A stretch of DNA of 54,239 nucleotides from Pseudomonadota bacterium (GCA_018242005.1 JAFECU010000281.1:1-54239), one strand, 5' to 3'. Counted from the first letter of the stretch, positions 9,582 to 18,898 are shown. A program made the numbers and translations. Notes: a model not told the origin generated them from the sequence alone.

Positions 9582-10816
9582 GCCATCACATCATCCATGC
9601 AGGCGGCGCCCACCCTGCCCAGGCTGCTATCAATTGTGCTGAGGTGGGCCTGCCAGCTACAGGCCTCCTGCACGTATCGGCGTGCCTGACGTCCGAGCTC
9701 GGTGAGCTTGGCTGGCGACTCAAGCAGCGATTGCAGTGCATGGGCGAACTCTTGCGGCCCATCGGCTCGCAGCAGCCCCTGTTCTGCCGTGGCGCCAATG
9801 GCATCGGCGCAGCTGCTGACGGTGACCACGGCTTGCTCCATGGACATGGCCTCCAGAATCTTGTTCTGGATGCCGCGCGCCACGCGCAGGGGCGCGACCA
9901 CGGCGCTCGCATGCTGCAGGTAGGGCCGCACGTCGGGCACGGTGCCCGTGACGACGACATGCGGGCCCGCCAAGGCCTGCACCTGAGGCGATGGGCTGCG
10001 GCCCACCACGTAGAAGCGCAGCTGTGGGTTGCGCTCAATCAGTTTCGGCAGCATATCGGCCACAAACCAGCACACGCCATCGATGTTGGGCCAGTAGTCC
10101 ATGGCACCGGTGAAGACGACGGCCTGCTCGCCCGGCGCAAACGGATTCTCGCGTTGAGGGTCGGGTGCAAAAAAACCGGCATCCACTCCGTTGCCCATGG
10201 CTTGCACCCGCGCCGCGCATTCCGGGGCCTGAGACAGGAACAGCTCGGTTTCGTTGGGTGTCACAAAGTATGAACACTGCGCAGATGCCGCCATGGCGCG
10301 CTCGTACGCAAGAAGACGCCGGCCCTCGCGGCGATACAGCATGGACAGAGGCCAAGGGTGCGCGGGTGCGTATTGGGTCCACTTGGCAGAGTCCACATCC
10401 ACGAAGTCCACCAGCATGGGCACCTGCGGCAAAAGCAGTTGCGCGTATTGCGCCATGGCAGAGGAAAAAACCACGCAGGCCTTTATCTCGTGTGCGGCCG
10501 CCGTCTGTTGTACCCAGCGCCGCATGCCGGCGCTACGGTAATAGGCCAGCGTCAGCGCCTCTCCCGTGAGTACGGCAGTCAGGCTCTTGATCTTGGCAGT
10601 GGGTGCGTGAATGCGTTCCACATGCAGGTCGCGGCACATGCCCCGGACCGTCGGCAGGTGTTGCAGGTCATCGGGGTCGTCCACAAAGGTCCCCAGGAAC
10701 ACCTGGTGGTTCTTTTGCAAATGGCGCAGCAAATGGTAGGAGCGCACCTTGTCACCCTTGTTGGGCGGGTACGGCAGCCTATGCACCAGATAAAGAATAT
10801 TGCTTGCTGCAACCAT
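9578..10816 (-). CDS. XrtA/PEP-CTERM-associated sugar transferase, Stp1 type
   Basis: A 412-residue family 4 glycosyltransferase of the 'Stp1' PEP-CTERM/EpsH-associated group. The N-terminal signature is NILYLVHRLPYPPNKGDKVR, and the donor domain has QAMGNGVDAGFFAPD, AVVFTGAMDYWPNIDG and RGIQNKILEAMSMEQAVV. It starts at the ATG at 10816, 14 bases after the FemAB-like gene, and overlaps xrtA by four bases. In described loci stp1, stp2 and xrtA travel together, and the same set is seen here. Specific sugar unknown. Confidence 0.94.
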   Translation of the reverse strand: MVAASNILYLVHRLPYPPNKGDKVRSYHLLRHLQKNHQVFLGTFVDDPDDLQHLPTVRGMCRDLHVERIHAPTAKIKSLTAVLTGEALTLAYYRSAGMRRWVQQTAAAHEIKACVVFSSAMAQYAQLLLPQVPMLVDFVDVDSAKWTQYAPAHPWPLSMLYRREGRRLLAYERAMAASAQCSYFVTPNETELFLSQAPECAARVQAMGNGVDAGFFAPDPQRENPFAPGEQAVVFTGAMDYWPNIDGVCWFVADMLPKLIERNPQLRFYVVGRSPSPQVQALAGPHVVVTGTVPDVRPYLQHASAVVAPLRVARGIQNKILEAMSMEQAVVTVSSCADAIGATAEQGLLRADGPQEFAHALQSLLESPAKLTELGRQARRYVQEACSWQAHLSTIDSSLGRVGAACMDDVMA

Positions 10817-10830
10817 GGATGAAGATTCGA

Positions 10831-11886
10831 TTAACCAAGGTTGCGCACAATCTTGGGGCCCAGCCAGTTGGTCAACTGAATGGGCATGCGTCGCCAGGTG
10901 GCGATCAGGAGGCGGTATTTGGCATTCGAAGGATTGTTCTGCGGCACGCTGTCACGCTTATACAGACGGTATTCATAGTGCAGCGGCGTGGGTTCGACCC
11001 CCCAGTTTTTCTTGAATGCGTAGGAACCCGTGTTTTGCTTGCTGCGGCCATAGTCGAATACCTTCAGGCCTCGGGCACAGGCACGGCGCATCAGCTCCCA
11101 ATACTTGAAATCGTTGGCCGCAAGCTCGCGCGCAGCCTCGGCATCCCCTGCGTAGTAGGGCAGCACCTCGTCACGAAAATAAAAACTCAACACGCTGCTG
11201 ACCGGCCTGCCATCGGGTGCACAAACCGTGAGTACCTCGCAATCATTGCCAAAGACGCGACGCAGGGCAGCGAAATATGTCTTGGGCAGTGCCGGAGTGC
11301 CATGACGGCGCACGTTGTCGGCGTAGAGCTCAAAAAATCGATCTGCTGCCTCGTCAATATGGGAGGTCAGCCCATTCTTTATGCCCTTTCGGACCATGGC
11401 GCGCTGTTTTCGCGGGATGGCCAGGAGATTGGCCTCCTCCGTGGCTTCTATGGGCTTGCGAAACGTGACATAGAGGTCTTGCATTGGCCAATCGGTGTGC
11501 CGGCGCTGTACATTGCGCAACTCCAGGTGATCCACCCCGAGGCGTTCTGCAAGGCGCTCGGCCTCCTGCTCCAGCGCTGCCGCAGCGTGTTCATCCAGCG
11601 CCGCAACACCGCCGTACACGGAGAATGGCAGGCTGGTCAGTGCATTGCCAAACAAGCGGCTCTTGACATGCCCGAGCGGCAGGACGCCGCGAATACCGGC
11701 GGCTGACTCGGCAAAAAGGAAATAGGTGTCATGGCGGAAAACCTCACGAATCAACACCTGCCAGCCTGCACGATGGAAGAACGTGGCCTGGCCGCATGCC
11801 AGGACAAAATCGTCCCAGCGGGCCACGTCAGTGGCGTTATGTGGGTCCAATGACCGAACGGTCAGCGCAACTTGAGCATCAGGCAA
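10831..11886 (-). CDS. FemAB-like GNAT protein, PEP-CTERM system-associated
   Basis: About 351 residues with the FemAB/GNAT fold: an N-terminal half ending in LPFSVYGGVAAL and a C-terminal half with YYAGDAEAARELAANDFKYW and the family mark FDYGRSKQNTGSYAFKKNWG. FemAB relatives transfer amino acids from aminoacyl-tRNA to amino sugars of peptidoglycan; in exosortase loci the acceptor is unknown, possibly an amino sugar of the exopolysaccharide. Start: a TTG at 11886 has GGAGG six bases upstream and overlaps the deacetylase stop by eight bases; an ATG at 11904 is in frame but lacks a ribosome site. I prefer the TTG. The family call is firm, the start less so. Confidence 0.88.
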   Translation of the reverse strand: MPDAQVALTVRSLDPHNATDVARWDDFVLACGQATFFHRAGWQVLIREVFRHDTYFLFAESAAGIRGVLPLGHVKSRLFGNALTSLPFSVYGGVAALDEHAAAALEQEAERLAERLGVDHLELRNVQRRHTDWPMQDLYVTFRKPIEATEEANLLAIPRKQRAMVRKGIKNGLTSHIDEAADRFFELYADNVRRHGTPALPKTYFAALRRVFGNDCEVLTVCAPDGRPVSSVLSFYFRDEVLPYYAGDAEAARELAANDFKYWELMRRACARGLKVFDYGRSKQNTGSYAFKKNWGVEPTPLHYEYRLYKRDSVPQNNPSNAKYRLLIATWRRMPIQLTNWLGPKIVRNLG

Positions 11887-12745
11887 GCGGCACCTCCGAT
11901 CCATGTCCGGACAGGAAGATTTGATCCATCCGACCCCAGCGAAAATCCTTGAGCAACTGTCCCAACCTCTTTTCCATGCGACCAATATTCACGTAGTGCC
12001 TGAAACGCGTCTTGAGCCCAATGCCGGGCACAAGGGGCTGGCCCACGTCAATCTCCCATGGATGGAAGTAGAAGACCGCGGGCGCTTGGTCCACGCCATT
12101 GACCCGGCGCAGCATCCACCTCGAGAGCGGATAAGGCAGCAGGCGAAAATACCCCCCCCCGCTGGACGGGAGGTTCCGATTGAATACACGCAGGGTCGTC
12201 GGCGGAATTTCCATCAAGCCGTCGCGGATTTGATGGCTAAATCTCGGCGCATCCGGCATGCCGTAGTGGTCATGCCGTATGGGATAAATGCTGGAGCTGT
12301 ACCGGTAGCCGGCACGCAGCAGCGTATCGAGCGCCCACATATTTCCGGAACCTATGGAGAAACTTGGCGCGCGGTAGCCTTGCACCGGCATGCCTCCAAT
12401 GTCTTCGAGCAAAGCCTTTGCGCTGCGAATATCCTCAAAGAAGGCCGCTTCGGAAAGGTCGCTCACGCGCTGATGCCCATAACCGTGGCTGGCAAGCTCA
12501 TGCCCACCCTCCACAATGCGGCGAACCATTTCGGGATAACGTTCGGCGATCCAGCCCAAGGTGAAAAATGTAGCCTGGATGCCCTCATCGTCCAGCAAGG
12601 AGAGTATGCGATCCACATTGCGTTCGACACGGCATTCATGTGAATCCCAGTCACCACGCTCAATATGAGGCGCAAATGCCGAGACCTGGAAATAGTCTTC
12701 GACATCGATCGTCAGTGCGTTGGTAATGCAATGGCCGCTTCGCAT
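11879..12745 (-). CDS. XrtA system polysaccharide deacetylase
   Basis: 288 residues of the NodB-type carbohydrate esterase 4 fold. The metal and base motifs are visible: TIDVEDYFQVSAF (catalytic Asp, metal Asp) near residue 10, ELASHGYGHQR (metal-binding HxxxH) near residue 85, GYRAPSFSI near residue 125 and FYFHPWEID near residue 230. It should remove N-acetyl groups from the exopolysaccharide, changing its charge. The PEP-CTERM-associated subfamily is recognised by the DVEDYFQV start and total length. Five bases separate it from the ATPase gene; it overlaps the FemAB-like gene. Confidence 0.94.
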   Translation of the reverse strand: MRSGHCITNALTIDVEDYFQVSAFAPHIERGDWDSHECRVERNVDRILSLLDDEGIQATFFTLGWIAERYPEMVRRIVEGGHELASHGYGHQRVSDLSEAAFFEDIRSAKALLEDIGGMPVQGYRAPSFSIGSGNMWALDTLLRAGYRYSSSIYPIRHDHYGMPDAPRFSHQIRDGLMEIPPTTLRVFNRNLPSSGGGYFRLLPYPLSRWMLRRVNGVDQAPAVFYFHPWEIDVGQPLVPGIGLKTRFRHYVNIGRMEKRLGQLLKDFRWGRMDQIFLSGHGSEVPLA

Positions 12746-12750
12746 GACGA

Positions 12751-13851
12751 CTAGCCCGCCGCGCTATCCGGTTCCTGACGCCGTGCAGCGGTAACCAGCT
12801 TCTGCAGGTTCATGAGGATTTCCAGGTTCACACGCTCCTGGCGCAACACGCTGCGCTCGATGCGCAGGAGATGTGCGCTCAGTTGCTCAGCCGTTATATG
12901 CGCGAGATTGCTGGATACGCTGCTGACCAGTTCGTCATCCAGATTCAAGGCGGACAACTCGGAGTCTTCCTGCGGCAGCACTCCACGCGTTGCAGGTCTC
13001 AACCGGGACTCCAGGGGGTGGTAGACCTTGGGCGGCACATTCATTTCGGACTGGACCTCATGAATGATTTCATTGACCAATTCGACGTCGATATGCGTCT
13101 TGTCGGACAGAAAACCCTGCAGCAACACGCGATCCATCAGCGTGTTCACCCGCCGAGGGATTCCTGCCGTGAAACGATAGATACAGTCAAATATTTCGGC
13201 ATCAAAGGTGGGCTTGTCCACCGCCCCCGCGCACTTCAGGCGGTGCAGAATGTACTCGCGGGTTTCTTCGGCGTCGAGCGGGCCGAGGTGACAGGTGGCG
13301 ATGACACGCTGACGCAGCTGCAACATGTCGGGGCTTTGCAGGATCTCCCGGAACTCGGGCTGCCCCACAAGAAATGTTTGCAACAAGGCATCCTGGCCGT
13401 TTTGAAAATTGGACAGCATGCGCAATTCCTCGACGGCTTGCGGTTGCAAATTCTGCGCCTCGTCGACGATAAGGAGGCAGCGCTTGCCCTTGAGCGTCTG
13501 AGTGACGAAGAAGGCCTCCAAGGCCAGCAATAGATCGCCCTTGGGCACACCATTGACACGCACGCCGAATGCGGCCCCCACCAGGCGCAGCGTGTCGTCC
13601 GCGCCCAGCTGGGTACTCACCAGATGTGCCGCCACGACCGTATCGGGATCCAGGCTGTCCAAAAGGCCCCGCACGATCGTGGTCTTGCCAGCGCCAACCT
13701 CGCCCGTGACGACGATGAAGCCCTCGCAGCACATGACGCCGTATTCCAGATAGGCCCTGGCACGCTGGTGCTGCTTGCTACTGAAGTAGAAGCTTGGATC
13801 CGGATTGAGCTGGAAGGGTTTGCTGCTTAACCCATAAAAGGCTTCATACAT
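12751..13851 (-). CDS. XrtA/PEP-CTERM system-associated ATPase (ExeA/GspA-like)
   Basis: 366-residue AAA-type ATPase. MYEAFYGLSSKPFQLNPDP is the typical ExeA/TniB-like start, the Walker A motif is GEVGAGKTT at about residue 51, and Walker B is CLLIVDEAQNL at about residue 128, followed by an arginine-containing sensor region and a winged-helix tail. No membrane segment. In exosortase loci this protein lies between the outer-membrane barrel and the deacetylase, as here; it may power or regulate assembly of the export complex, but its partner is unknown. The last 60 residues (LRIERSVLRQERVNLEILMN) look coiled-coil. Confidence 0.93.
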   Translation of the reverse strand: MYEAFYGLSSKPFQLNPDPSFYFSSKQHQRARAYLEYGVMCCEGFIVVTGEVGAGKTTIVRGLLDSLDPDTVVAAHLVSTQLGADDTLRLVGAAFGVRVNGVPKGDLLLALEAFFVTQTLKGKRCLLIVDEAQNLQPQAVEELRMLSNFQNGQDALLQTFLVGQPEFREILQSPDMLQLRQRVIATCHLGPLDAEETREYILHRLKCAGAVDKPTFDAEIFDCIYRFTAGIPRRVNTLMDRVLLQGFLSDKTHIDVELVNEIIHEVQSEMNVPPKVYHPLESRLRPATRGVLPQEDSELSALNLDDELVSSVSSNLAHITAEQLSAHLLRIERSVLRQERVNLEILMNLQKLVTAARRQEPDSAAG

Positions 13852-13854
13852 GGA

Positions 13855-15546
13855 TCAAAACCGGTGTGTGATGAAACCCATGATGTCTGACTCGTCATAT
13901 TGATTGATACTTCCATCCGACAAAACGCGGCGCACCTGTATACCGACATTGGTGCGGCCGGTCACGAAGGTATTCCAACCGAGAATGTAGGTCCGAGTCC
14001 GGGTCGCCACCCCGGGTACGCTGCCCACGCTACGCATGTCGCCGAGGCTTGCACTGACCGATGAGTTGACCGTAAGGCGATGCGCAAGTATCAGATTCCA
14101 GCCTTGTTGGCGGATCTGTGTATTGGTGCCGAAGTCGTCACCCAGATTTAGCAGTCCACCAAGCTGGCGGCTATTGATGCGCGACACCACCATGGTGACC
14201 GAACTACGCTGCCCTAGTATTGCAAAAGAAAGCTGCTGAACCCGCTGCAGAATACTTTGCGACGTTAGGAAATCCTGAAACACCTGCATATTTGCAGGCA
14301 GGCCCCGACGGTCAATTTCAGCCTGCACGAGTTGCGCGCGTTGAATCGGATCGGACTCGACCCGGCTATAGAAACCATTCAGCAGGTCATACAGCGAACC
14401 CAGCGATGGCGATTGCGCGCCCAATCCATTGACAATGCGTCGGCGATCGATATAGCGCCATACGGTGCGTGAAGTACGATGTTCAAAGTCAACGTTATGC
14501 GACTCGCCAAAGTATCGGTTTTCACGCTCAAAGAACAGCCGCGTGCGCTCGGAAGGTTGCCAGTCGCCGCCAAAGCCTGTGATGCTGTGACTCTGCTGAT
14601 TGGGCGATAGCTGATTGGTCGATTCGACCCCGCCTATGCCAATCATGCGAAGATGAGGTGTGACGGCGTAGCTCAGGCGACCACGCAACGCCGTCGTATC
14701 GATGCGACGGCCAGGAGAAAAATCGGCGGTCTGCTGTGTTGCATCTACCGCCCACCAGACGATTTGCCCCGGACTTCTATTTCCTACGTGCAACAGCCCG
14801 TCATATACCGTGACCGCTGCGCGGTTATTGGCATCGGTGCGGGTGTCACGCACGCTGTAACGCGCCTCGTAGTCCATTTCAGAGCCAATGCGGCCCTTTA
14901 CGTACGGTGATATGGCAAAGGTCGATGTCTGCGCCAAATTGCTATTGGCGGGCGTAAAATCGCCCGGTGATCCAAAGACGGAAACGGGTTGCAACGAAAC
15001 GACGCCATAAAGATCAACGAAAAGCCAATTATCGACGGCTTCCACGACCGCGTTCGCACGCAGGTCATGCCAGAATTTATCGGAGGTCGTGTTCTTCCAG
15101 TAATGCGCGCTGCGCAGAGAATAGTCGGCAAACCCTCTGATGCGTGCGGTATTGCTCAACAGACGGAAGCCCGGAATCAGCTCGGTGATTTGATCGCTGG
15201 TATTTGTCGGATCAAGCCGCACGTTGCTCGTGACTGTGTGCCGCACCGTCAGCCGCGGTTCCAGCCAGAAGCCATGGCGGCCCGCATCGGTTGTCGCCTT
15301 TGAAGACTGGGGCAGAGCCTGAGACTGCTCCTGCGGCGGCGACAGGCCAAGTGGCGGCACCAACGTGCTCAATCCCAGCCCATCGGGCGGGGGGGGGATG
15401 GCCGTGCCAGGAGCTTGCAATGCCGTGTTGTCGACCGGCTGCGCCATTGCCACGCACGGCAAAAATGCCGAAGTAGCGATCAACAGCCGCATCGCGGCAG
15501 AAACGCGCTCCGTGCGGCGCAAGCGTGGTAGGTGCGCAAAACCCAT
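13855..15546 (-). CDS. PEP-CTERM system-associated outer-membrane beta-barrel protein
   Basis: About 563 residues with an arginine-bearing N-terminus and a hydrophobic signal segment (MRLLIATSAFLPCVAMAQ) starting around residue 19. The mature part is rich in alternating aromatic strands (RHTVTSNVRLDP, YEARYSVRDTRTD, RTRLFFERENRYFGES) and ends in Phe (ESDIMGFITHRF), as outer-membrane barrels do. It matches the conserved hypothetical group found beside the tyrosine kinase in XrtA loci, a candidate secretion channel analogous to capsule/alginate porins. The ATG at 15546 has GAGGTG six bases upstream; a GTG at 15555 is also possible. The call rests on barrel character and position. Confidence 0.88.
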   Translation of the reverse strand: MGFAHLPRLRRTERVSAAMRLLIATSAFLPCVAMAQPVDNTALQAPGTAIPPPPDGLGLSTLVPPLGLSPPQEQSQALPQSSKATTDAGRHGFWLEPRLTVRHTVTSNVRLDPTNTSDQITELIPGFRLLSNTARIRGFADYSLRSAHYWKNTTSDKFWHDLRANAVVEAVDNWLFVDLYGVVSLQPVSVFGSPGDFTPANSNLAQTSTFAISPYVKGRIGSEMDYEARYSVRDTRTDANNRAAVTVYDGLLHVGNRSPGQIVWWAVDATQQTADFSPGRRIDTTALRGRLSYAVTPHLRMIGIGGVESTNQLSPNQQSHSITGFGGDWQPSERTRLFFERENRYFGESHNVDFEHRTSRTVWRYIDRRRIVNGLGAQSPSLGSLYDLLNGFYSRVESDPIQRAQLVQAEIDRRGLPANMQVFQDFLTSQSILQRVQQLSFAILGQRSSVTMVVSRINSRQLGGLLNLGDDFGTNTQIRQQGWNLILAHRLTVNSSVSASLGDMRSVGSVPGVATRTRTYILGWNTFVTGRTNVGIQVRRVLSDGSINQYDESDIMGFITHRF

Positions 15547-15556
15547 CACTTGCACC

Positions 15557-16462
15557 TCACGCCGCGGCGCCGACTGATCGGCTCTTGCCGATCATCTGGC
15601 CATAGTCATACCCATAACCATAGGCACCCAGGCCATGGTTGCGCACCTGGTTGAGCACCATGTACTTCACCGGGCTCGATTCAATGGTGGAAAGCGCATA
15701 CTTCACCTCCGATTGAAGCGTTTTCTCTGCCTGCACCACGACAACCACCTGGCCCATATGGGCGGCCAGGACCCGGGCCTCGGTCGTGAGCAGCAGCGGC
15801 GGCGAATCGAAAATGATGATTCTGTCGCTGTAGCGCTTTCCCATGTCTTCCACCAGAGCCGTCATTGCGTCACTGGCCAGCAACTCGGTCGCGCGTTGAT
15901 GCGCCAGGCCCGCCGGCAGCAGCGTGAGTTTTTCGACGTTGGTGCGCAGCAGCACATCGGCCAGGCTCACGCCATCTTCACGCAGAACGTCCAGCAGGCC
16001 GGGTGCAGGTGGCAAGCCGAGTTTGGTCATTACCGAAGGATGGGTCACATCGGCATCAACGAGCATGACCGTATGGTCCAACTCCAGCGCCAGACTCATG
16101 GCCAGGTTGATTGCAGTAAAGCTCTTTCCCTCACCCGGCAAGGCGCTGGTGACCATGATGAGATTGCCGTTGGCCACGACGGAGGCGCCCTTGCCCGTGG
16201 CATTGTCCAGCAAGGGGCGCTTGATGACCCGATACTGCTCGGTCATCGCCGATCGCCGGACGTTGGGAGTCACGTAACCACTGGCTCCCAGGGCGGTGAG
16301 GTCGATATGTACCGTCTTGGCTTCTGGCCTGGCGTGGGCTGCGTCCAATGCTTCAAGAGGCAGCGCCGACTCGTCCGGGTGCGGTCTGTCACCAGGCAAG
16401 GGAGTTCCCGACTTGCGCAACTGCTCCAGCCGCTGGGCCGCTTTTTCAATAGAGCTGGTCAT
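15557..16462 (-). CDS. XrtA-associated tyrosine autokinase (BY-kinase)
   Basis: 301-residue cytoplasmic bacterial tyrosine kinase. Walker A is in SALPGEGKSFTAINLA (about residue 110), Walker A' in VMLVDADVTHPS (about 138) and Walker B in IIIFDSPPLL (about 215). The C-terminus carries a tyrosine cluster, AYGYGYDYG, the usual autophosphorylation site. It works with the Wzz-like chain-length protein encoded nine bases upstream to control polymer length and export. Unlike E. coli Wzc, the kinase is separate from the membrane domain, as in Gram-positive CapA/CapB pairs and most XrtA loci. Residues 1-45 (IEKAAQRLEQLRKSG) form a charged helical leader. Confidence 0.94.
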   Translation of the reverse strand: MTSSIEKAAQRLEQLRKSGTPLPGDRPHPDESALPLEALDAAHARPEAKTVHIDLTALGASGYVTPNVRRSAMTEQYRVIKRPLLDNATGKGASVVANGNLIMVTSALPGEGKSFTAINLAMSLALELDHTVMLVDADVTHPSVMTKLGLPPAPGLLDVLREDGVSLADVLLRTNVEKLTLLPAGLAHQRATELLASDAMTALVEDMGKRYSDRIIIFDSPPLLLTTEARVLAAHMGQVVVVVQAEKTLQSEVKYALSTIESSPVKYMVLNQVRNHGLGAYGYGYDYGQMIGKSRSVGAAA

Positions 16463-16471
16463 GATTTCATG

Positions 16472-18028
16472 TCACTTGAAAGTACCTACGTGGTAGGACA
16501 GTGCCACCATGCACCCTACGTAAAGGAGGACGAAGGCAAGAAAGGCCATCATGAAGCGCTTGAGACTTCGAGACTCCCGCCTATGCAGATCGTCGTTGGA
16601 GATCAAGCCAACGACGCCGAGTACCGGCAGATTGGTCAGCTGCCGCAGGGCCGCGGCATCGAAAAATACCGGTCGGATCTGGCTCATGAGAAATGCAATC
16701 CCCAATCCCGCACCGATGGCCGCAAGGAGTGCCACCGGCATCAGCAGCACCCTGTTGGGAGCCACCGGCCTGGGGATCACACGCGGTGGGTCGATCACCC
16801 GGAATTCGGCCACGTTGGATGTGTTTTCCAACTTGCCCGACATCAGCGCCGATTCTCGGCGCGCGACGAGATCAGCGTAGTTTTTCTGATGAACCTGGTA
16901 GTCACGGTTGAGCTGCGCCAACTCAGCCTCCAACTGCGGGGCGACCTTGAGCTTCTGATGCGCGCGATTTGATCGCGCCTCGTACTCAACCACCCGGGCT
17001 CGCAGGGAGGCTGCCTGCACCTCGGCCGCCGAGTAGATGCGGCTGAGTTCGACGACCGCAGGGTTGGCTGCCGCAGCCCTGGCCGCCGGGATTCCCTTTC
17101 TGCGCAACTCGTCTACTTCGCGGCGCTTTTGCGCCTCGAGTTCCGCGATCAGGGCGCGTGTCCGCACCACGTCGGGGTGTTCGTCGGTATAGCGTTGCAG
17201 CAGCACATCCAGGTTGCGCTTCTGAGCGTAGATACGCGCGTCCAGCTCAGGCATCTGCACATCGGCTGCGGGCGTCCCATCGGACGCCGCCCCCTGGGCG
17301 CGCAGCAACTCCAGTTGGTGACCCGCTGCCGCGCGCGCGCTCTCGGCTTCACGCAAATCAAGCCTGGCTTGGCTCAGCTGATTGTCGATTTCTGCCACAC
17401 GTCCGGCCGAGTCAAGGCCGTTTTGAGATTCCATCTCGATATTTCGCAGCTTGAAGGCCTTCAGTCGTCCTTCGGCTTCGGCAAGCTTGGCCTCATAGCT
17501 CTTGATTTGCTCATCGAGGAAGCGGCGGGCGCTATCCGAGTCTTGGCGTGTGGCGCCCAGGCTGGATTCGACAAAAATGGTCAGCAGTGCCTGCACAACA
17601 CGCTGCGCCTTTTCCGGGCTCTTGTCCTTGTAAGACAGGGTGTAGAGATTGTCACGCCCGGCGGTCTGGATGCTGATGGCCTTTGTCACGGCATCAATCA
17701 CACCATCCGTTGATGCCTTGGAGGTCGAGCCCAAATCCAGGTCGGCGATGCGCACCAGTCGCTCCACCGTTGGCCGGTTGATGAGCGTTCGACTGAGCAT
17801 GGCGACCTGCTGCTCAATGTTCGGCTGCACGGCAATTCCGTTCATGAGCGGGCGCAGGATGGACTGCGTATCAACGAACACGCGCGCGGACGCCTGGTAG
17901 TAGTCGGGCATCATGAGCACCACTACAACGCCCACGACACCGACCAGCCAGGTGACCGCCATGGCTAACCGGCGATGAATCCACATGCCCCGCACGGTTG
18001 CGGCGAGCTGACCTAAGAGTTCATCCAT
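16472..18028 (-). CDS. XrtA system polysaccharide chain-length determinant (Wzz/PCP)
   Basis: 518-residue inner-membrane polysaccharide co-polymerase. One transmembrane helix lies at about residues 19-38 (AMAVTWLVGVVGVVVVLM) and a second at about 492-510 (MMAFLAFVLLYVGCMVAL). Between them are the Wzz domain and a long periplasmic coiled coil (about 160-400, for example RRFLDEQIKSYEAKLAEAEG). The pre-helix proline-rich motif RVIDPPRVIPRPVAPNRVLL is typical. It activates and is regulated by the tyrosine kinase next door. Upstream, 157 bases separate it from the export gene, the largest gap inside the cluster, so a second promoter there is possible but none is clear. Confidence 0.94.
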   Translation of the reverse strand: MDELLGQLAATVRGMWIHRRLAMAVTWLVGVVGVVVVLMMPDYYQASARVFVDTQSILRPLMNGIAVQPNIEQQVAMLSRTLINRPTVERLVRIADLDLGSTSKASTDGVIDAVTKAISIQTAGRDNLYTLSYKDKSPEKAQRVVQALLTIFVESSLGATRQDSDSARRFLDEQIKSYEAKLAEAEGRLKAFKLRNIEMESQNGLDSAGRVAEIDNQLSQARLDLREAESARAAAGHQLELLRAQGAASDGTPAADVQMPELDARIYAQKRNLDVLLQRYTDEHPDVVRTRALIAELEAQKRREVDELRRKGIPAARAAAANPAVVELSRIYSAAEVQAASLRARVVEYEARSNRAHQKLKVAPQLEAELAQLNRDYQVHQKNYADLVARRESALMSGKLENTSNVAEFRVIDPPRVIPRPVAPNRVLLMPVALLAAIGAGLGIAFLMSQIRPVFFDAAALRQLTNLPVLGVVGLISNDDLHRRESRSLKRFMMAFLAFVLLYVGCMVALSYHVGTFK

Positions 18029-18185
18029 TACATACCTCTTGACCGCCCAGCCCGTCCTTAACCACCGAAGCCAACGGTTCGGTGTCCGGTGGGCTCGAAG
18101 GCCTGTCCACCATTGATTGCCTTTGCCTCACGCCGTCAAGGGCGCCCGGTTGACCGCCCGCGACGCTCAATGAACGCCGTGGCAA

Positions 18186-18818
18186 TTAAAACCATCCTTG
18201 CGGAATGATGAGGATATCGCCCGGCAGCACATCCACGTTGGCACCGATATCACCACGCTTGATCAGATCGTCCAACCGCACGTTGTAGCGCTTGTTGCCA
18301 TCGGCCGTACGCACCAGTGTTGCGCGATTGCCATCAGCGAAATCGGTCAGGCCGCCCGCTGCGATCAGGACATCAAGGACCGTCATCTTTTGCTTATAGG
18401 CAAGAAACTGAGGTTTTGCCGCCTCGCCCACCACGCGAATCTGTTCGCTGTACGGACCAACAAAACTGGTCACGATCACCGTGACGACGGGGTCGCGCAC
18501 ATATTTGCCCAGTTCTTTCTCGACATCCCGGGCAATCTGCGTGGAGGTCTTGCCTTGCGCGACGAGGCCGTCAATCAAGGGCGTGGACACCTGGCCGTCC
18601 GGGCGGACAGGAACCGAAAGCGACAGCTCGGGGTTGCGCCAAACGATGATGCTGAGGGTATCGCCCGGGCCAACGATGTAGTTGTAGTTGGGGGCGGAGG
18701 CATTGGCAGGCGCCGCAGGGTATCGCGCGCCGGCGCAACCGGCCACCGCAGCCACCAGGACGGCCGCGGTCAGTGCGCGGGCAAATGAGGCCAAGAGTCT
18801 AGAAACATGCTTTTGCAT
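18186..18818 (-). CDS. XrtA system polysaccharide export lipoprotein (Wza-like)
   Basis: 210 residues with a lipoprotein signal ending in LVAAVAGC (lipidated Cys28). The polysaccharide-export domain follows: NYIVGPGDTLSIIVWRNPEL, VRPDGQVSTPLIDGL and ELGKYVRDPVVTVIV. After it comes one SLBB domain (IRVVGEAAKPQFLAYKQKMT, VLDVLIAAGGLTDFADG) ending in LPGDILIIPQGWF. It would form the periplasmic/outer-membrane conduit for the polymer. It is the first gene of the minus-strand cluster, with AAGGGGAT before its ATG, and the only candidate promoter and palindrome for the operon lie in the 256 bases upstream. Confidence 0.95.
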   Translation of the reverse strand: MQKHVSRLLASFARALTAAVLVAAVAGCAGARYPAAPANASAPNYNYIVGPGDTLSIIVWRNPELSLSVPVRPDGQVSTPLIDGLVAQGKTSTQIARDVEKELGKYVRDPVVTVIVTSFVGPYSEQIRVVGEAAKPQFLAYKQKMTVLDVLIAAGGLTDFADGNRATLVRTADGNKRYNVRLDDLIKRGDIGANVDVLPGDILIIPQGWF

Positions 18819-18839
18819 GGCGATCCCCTTCTACATTGT

Positions 18840-18898
18840 TTAGATCGAATCTAACAGAATGTTACTTAAAGAATACTGCGTCCGATTGCGATACGCAA
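18840..18898 (-). promoter_or_regulatory. Candidate promoter and palindromic operator of the XrtA operon
   Basis: On the minus strand a -35-like TTGCGT (18898-18893) is followed after 17 bases by a -10-like TATTCT (18875-18870). Just downstream, between the presumed start point and the export gene, lies a perfect 15-base palindrome TTAGAT-TCG-ATCTAA (18854-18840). The arrangement suggests a sigma-70 promoter with a repressor or leader element. The promoter match is modest (3/6 and 4/6); the palindrome is exact. Confidence 0.35.
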
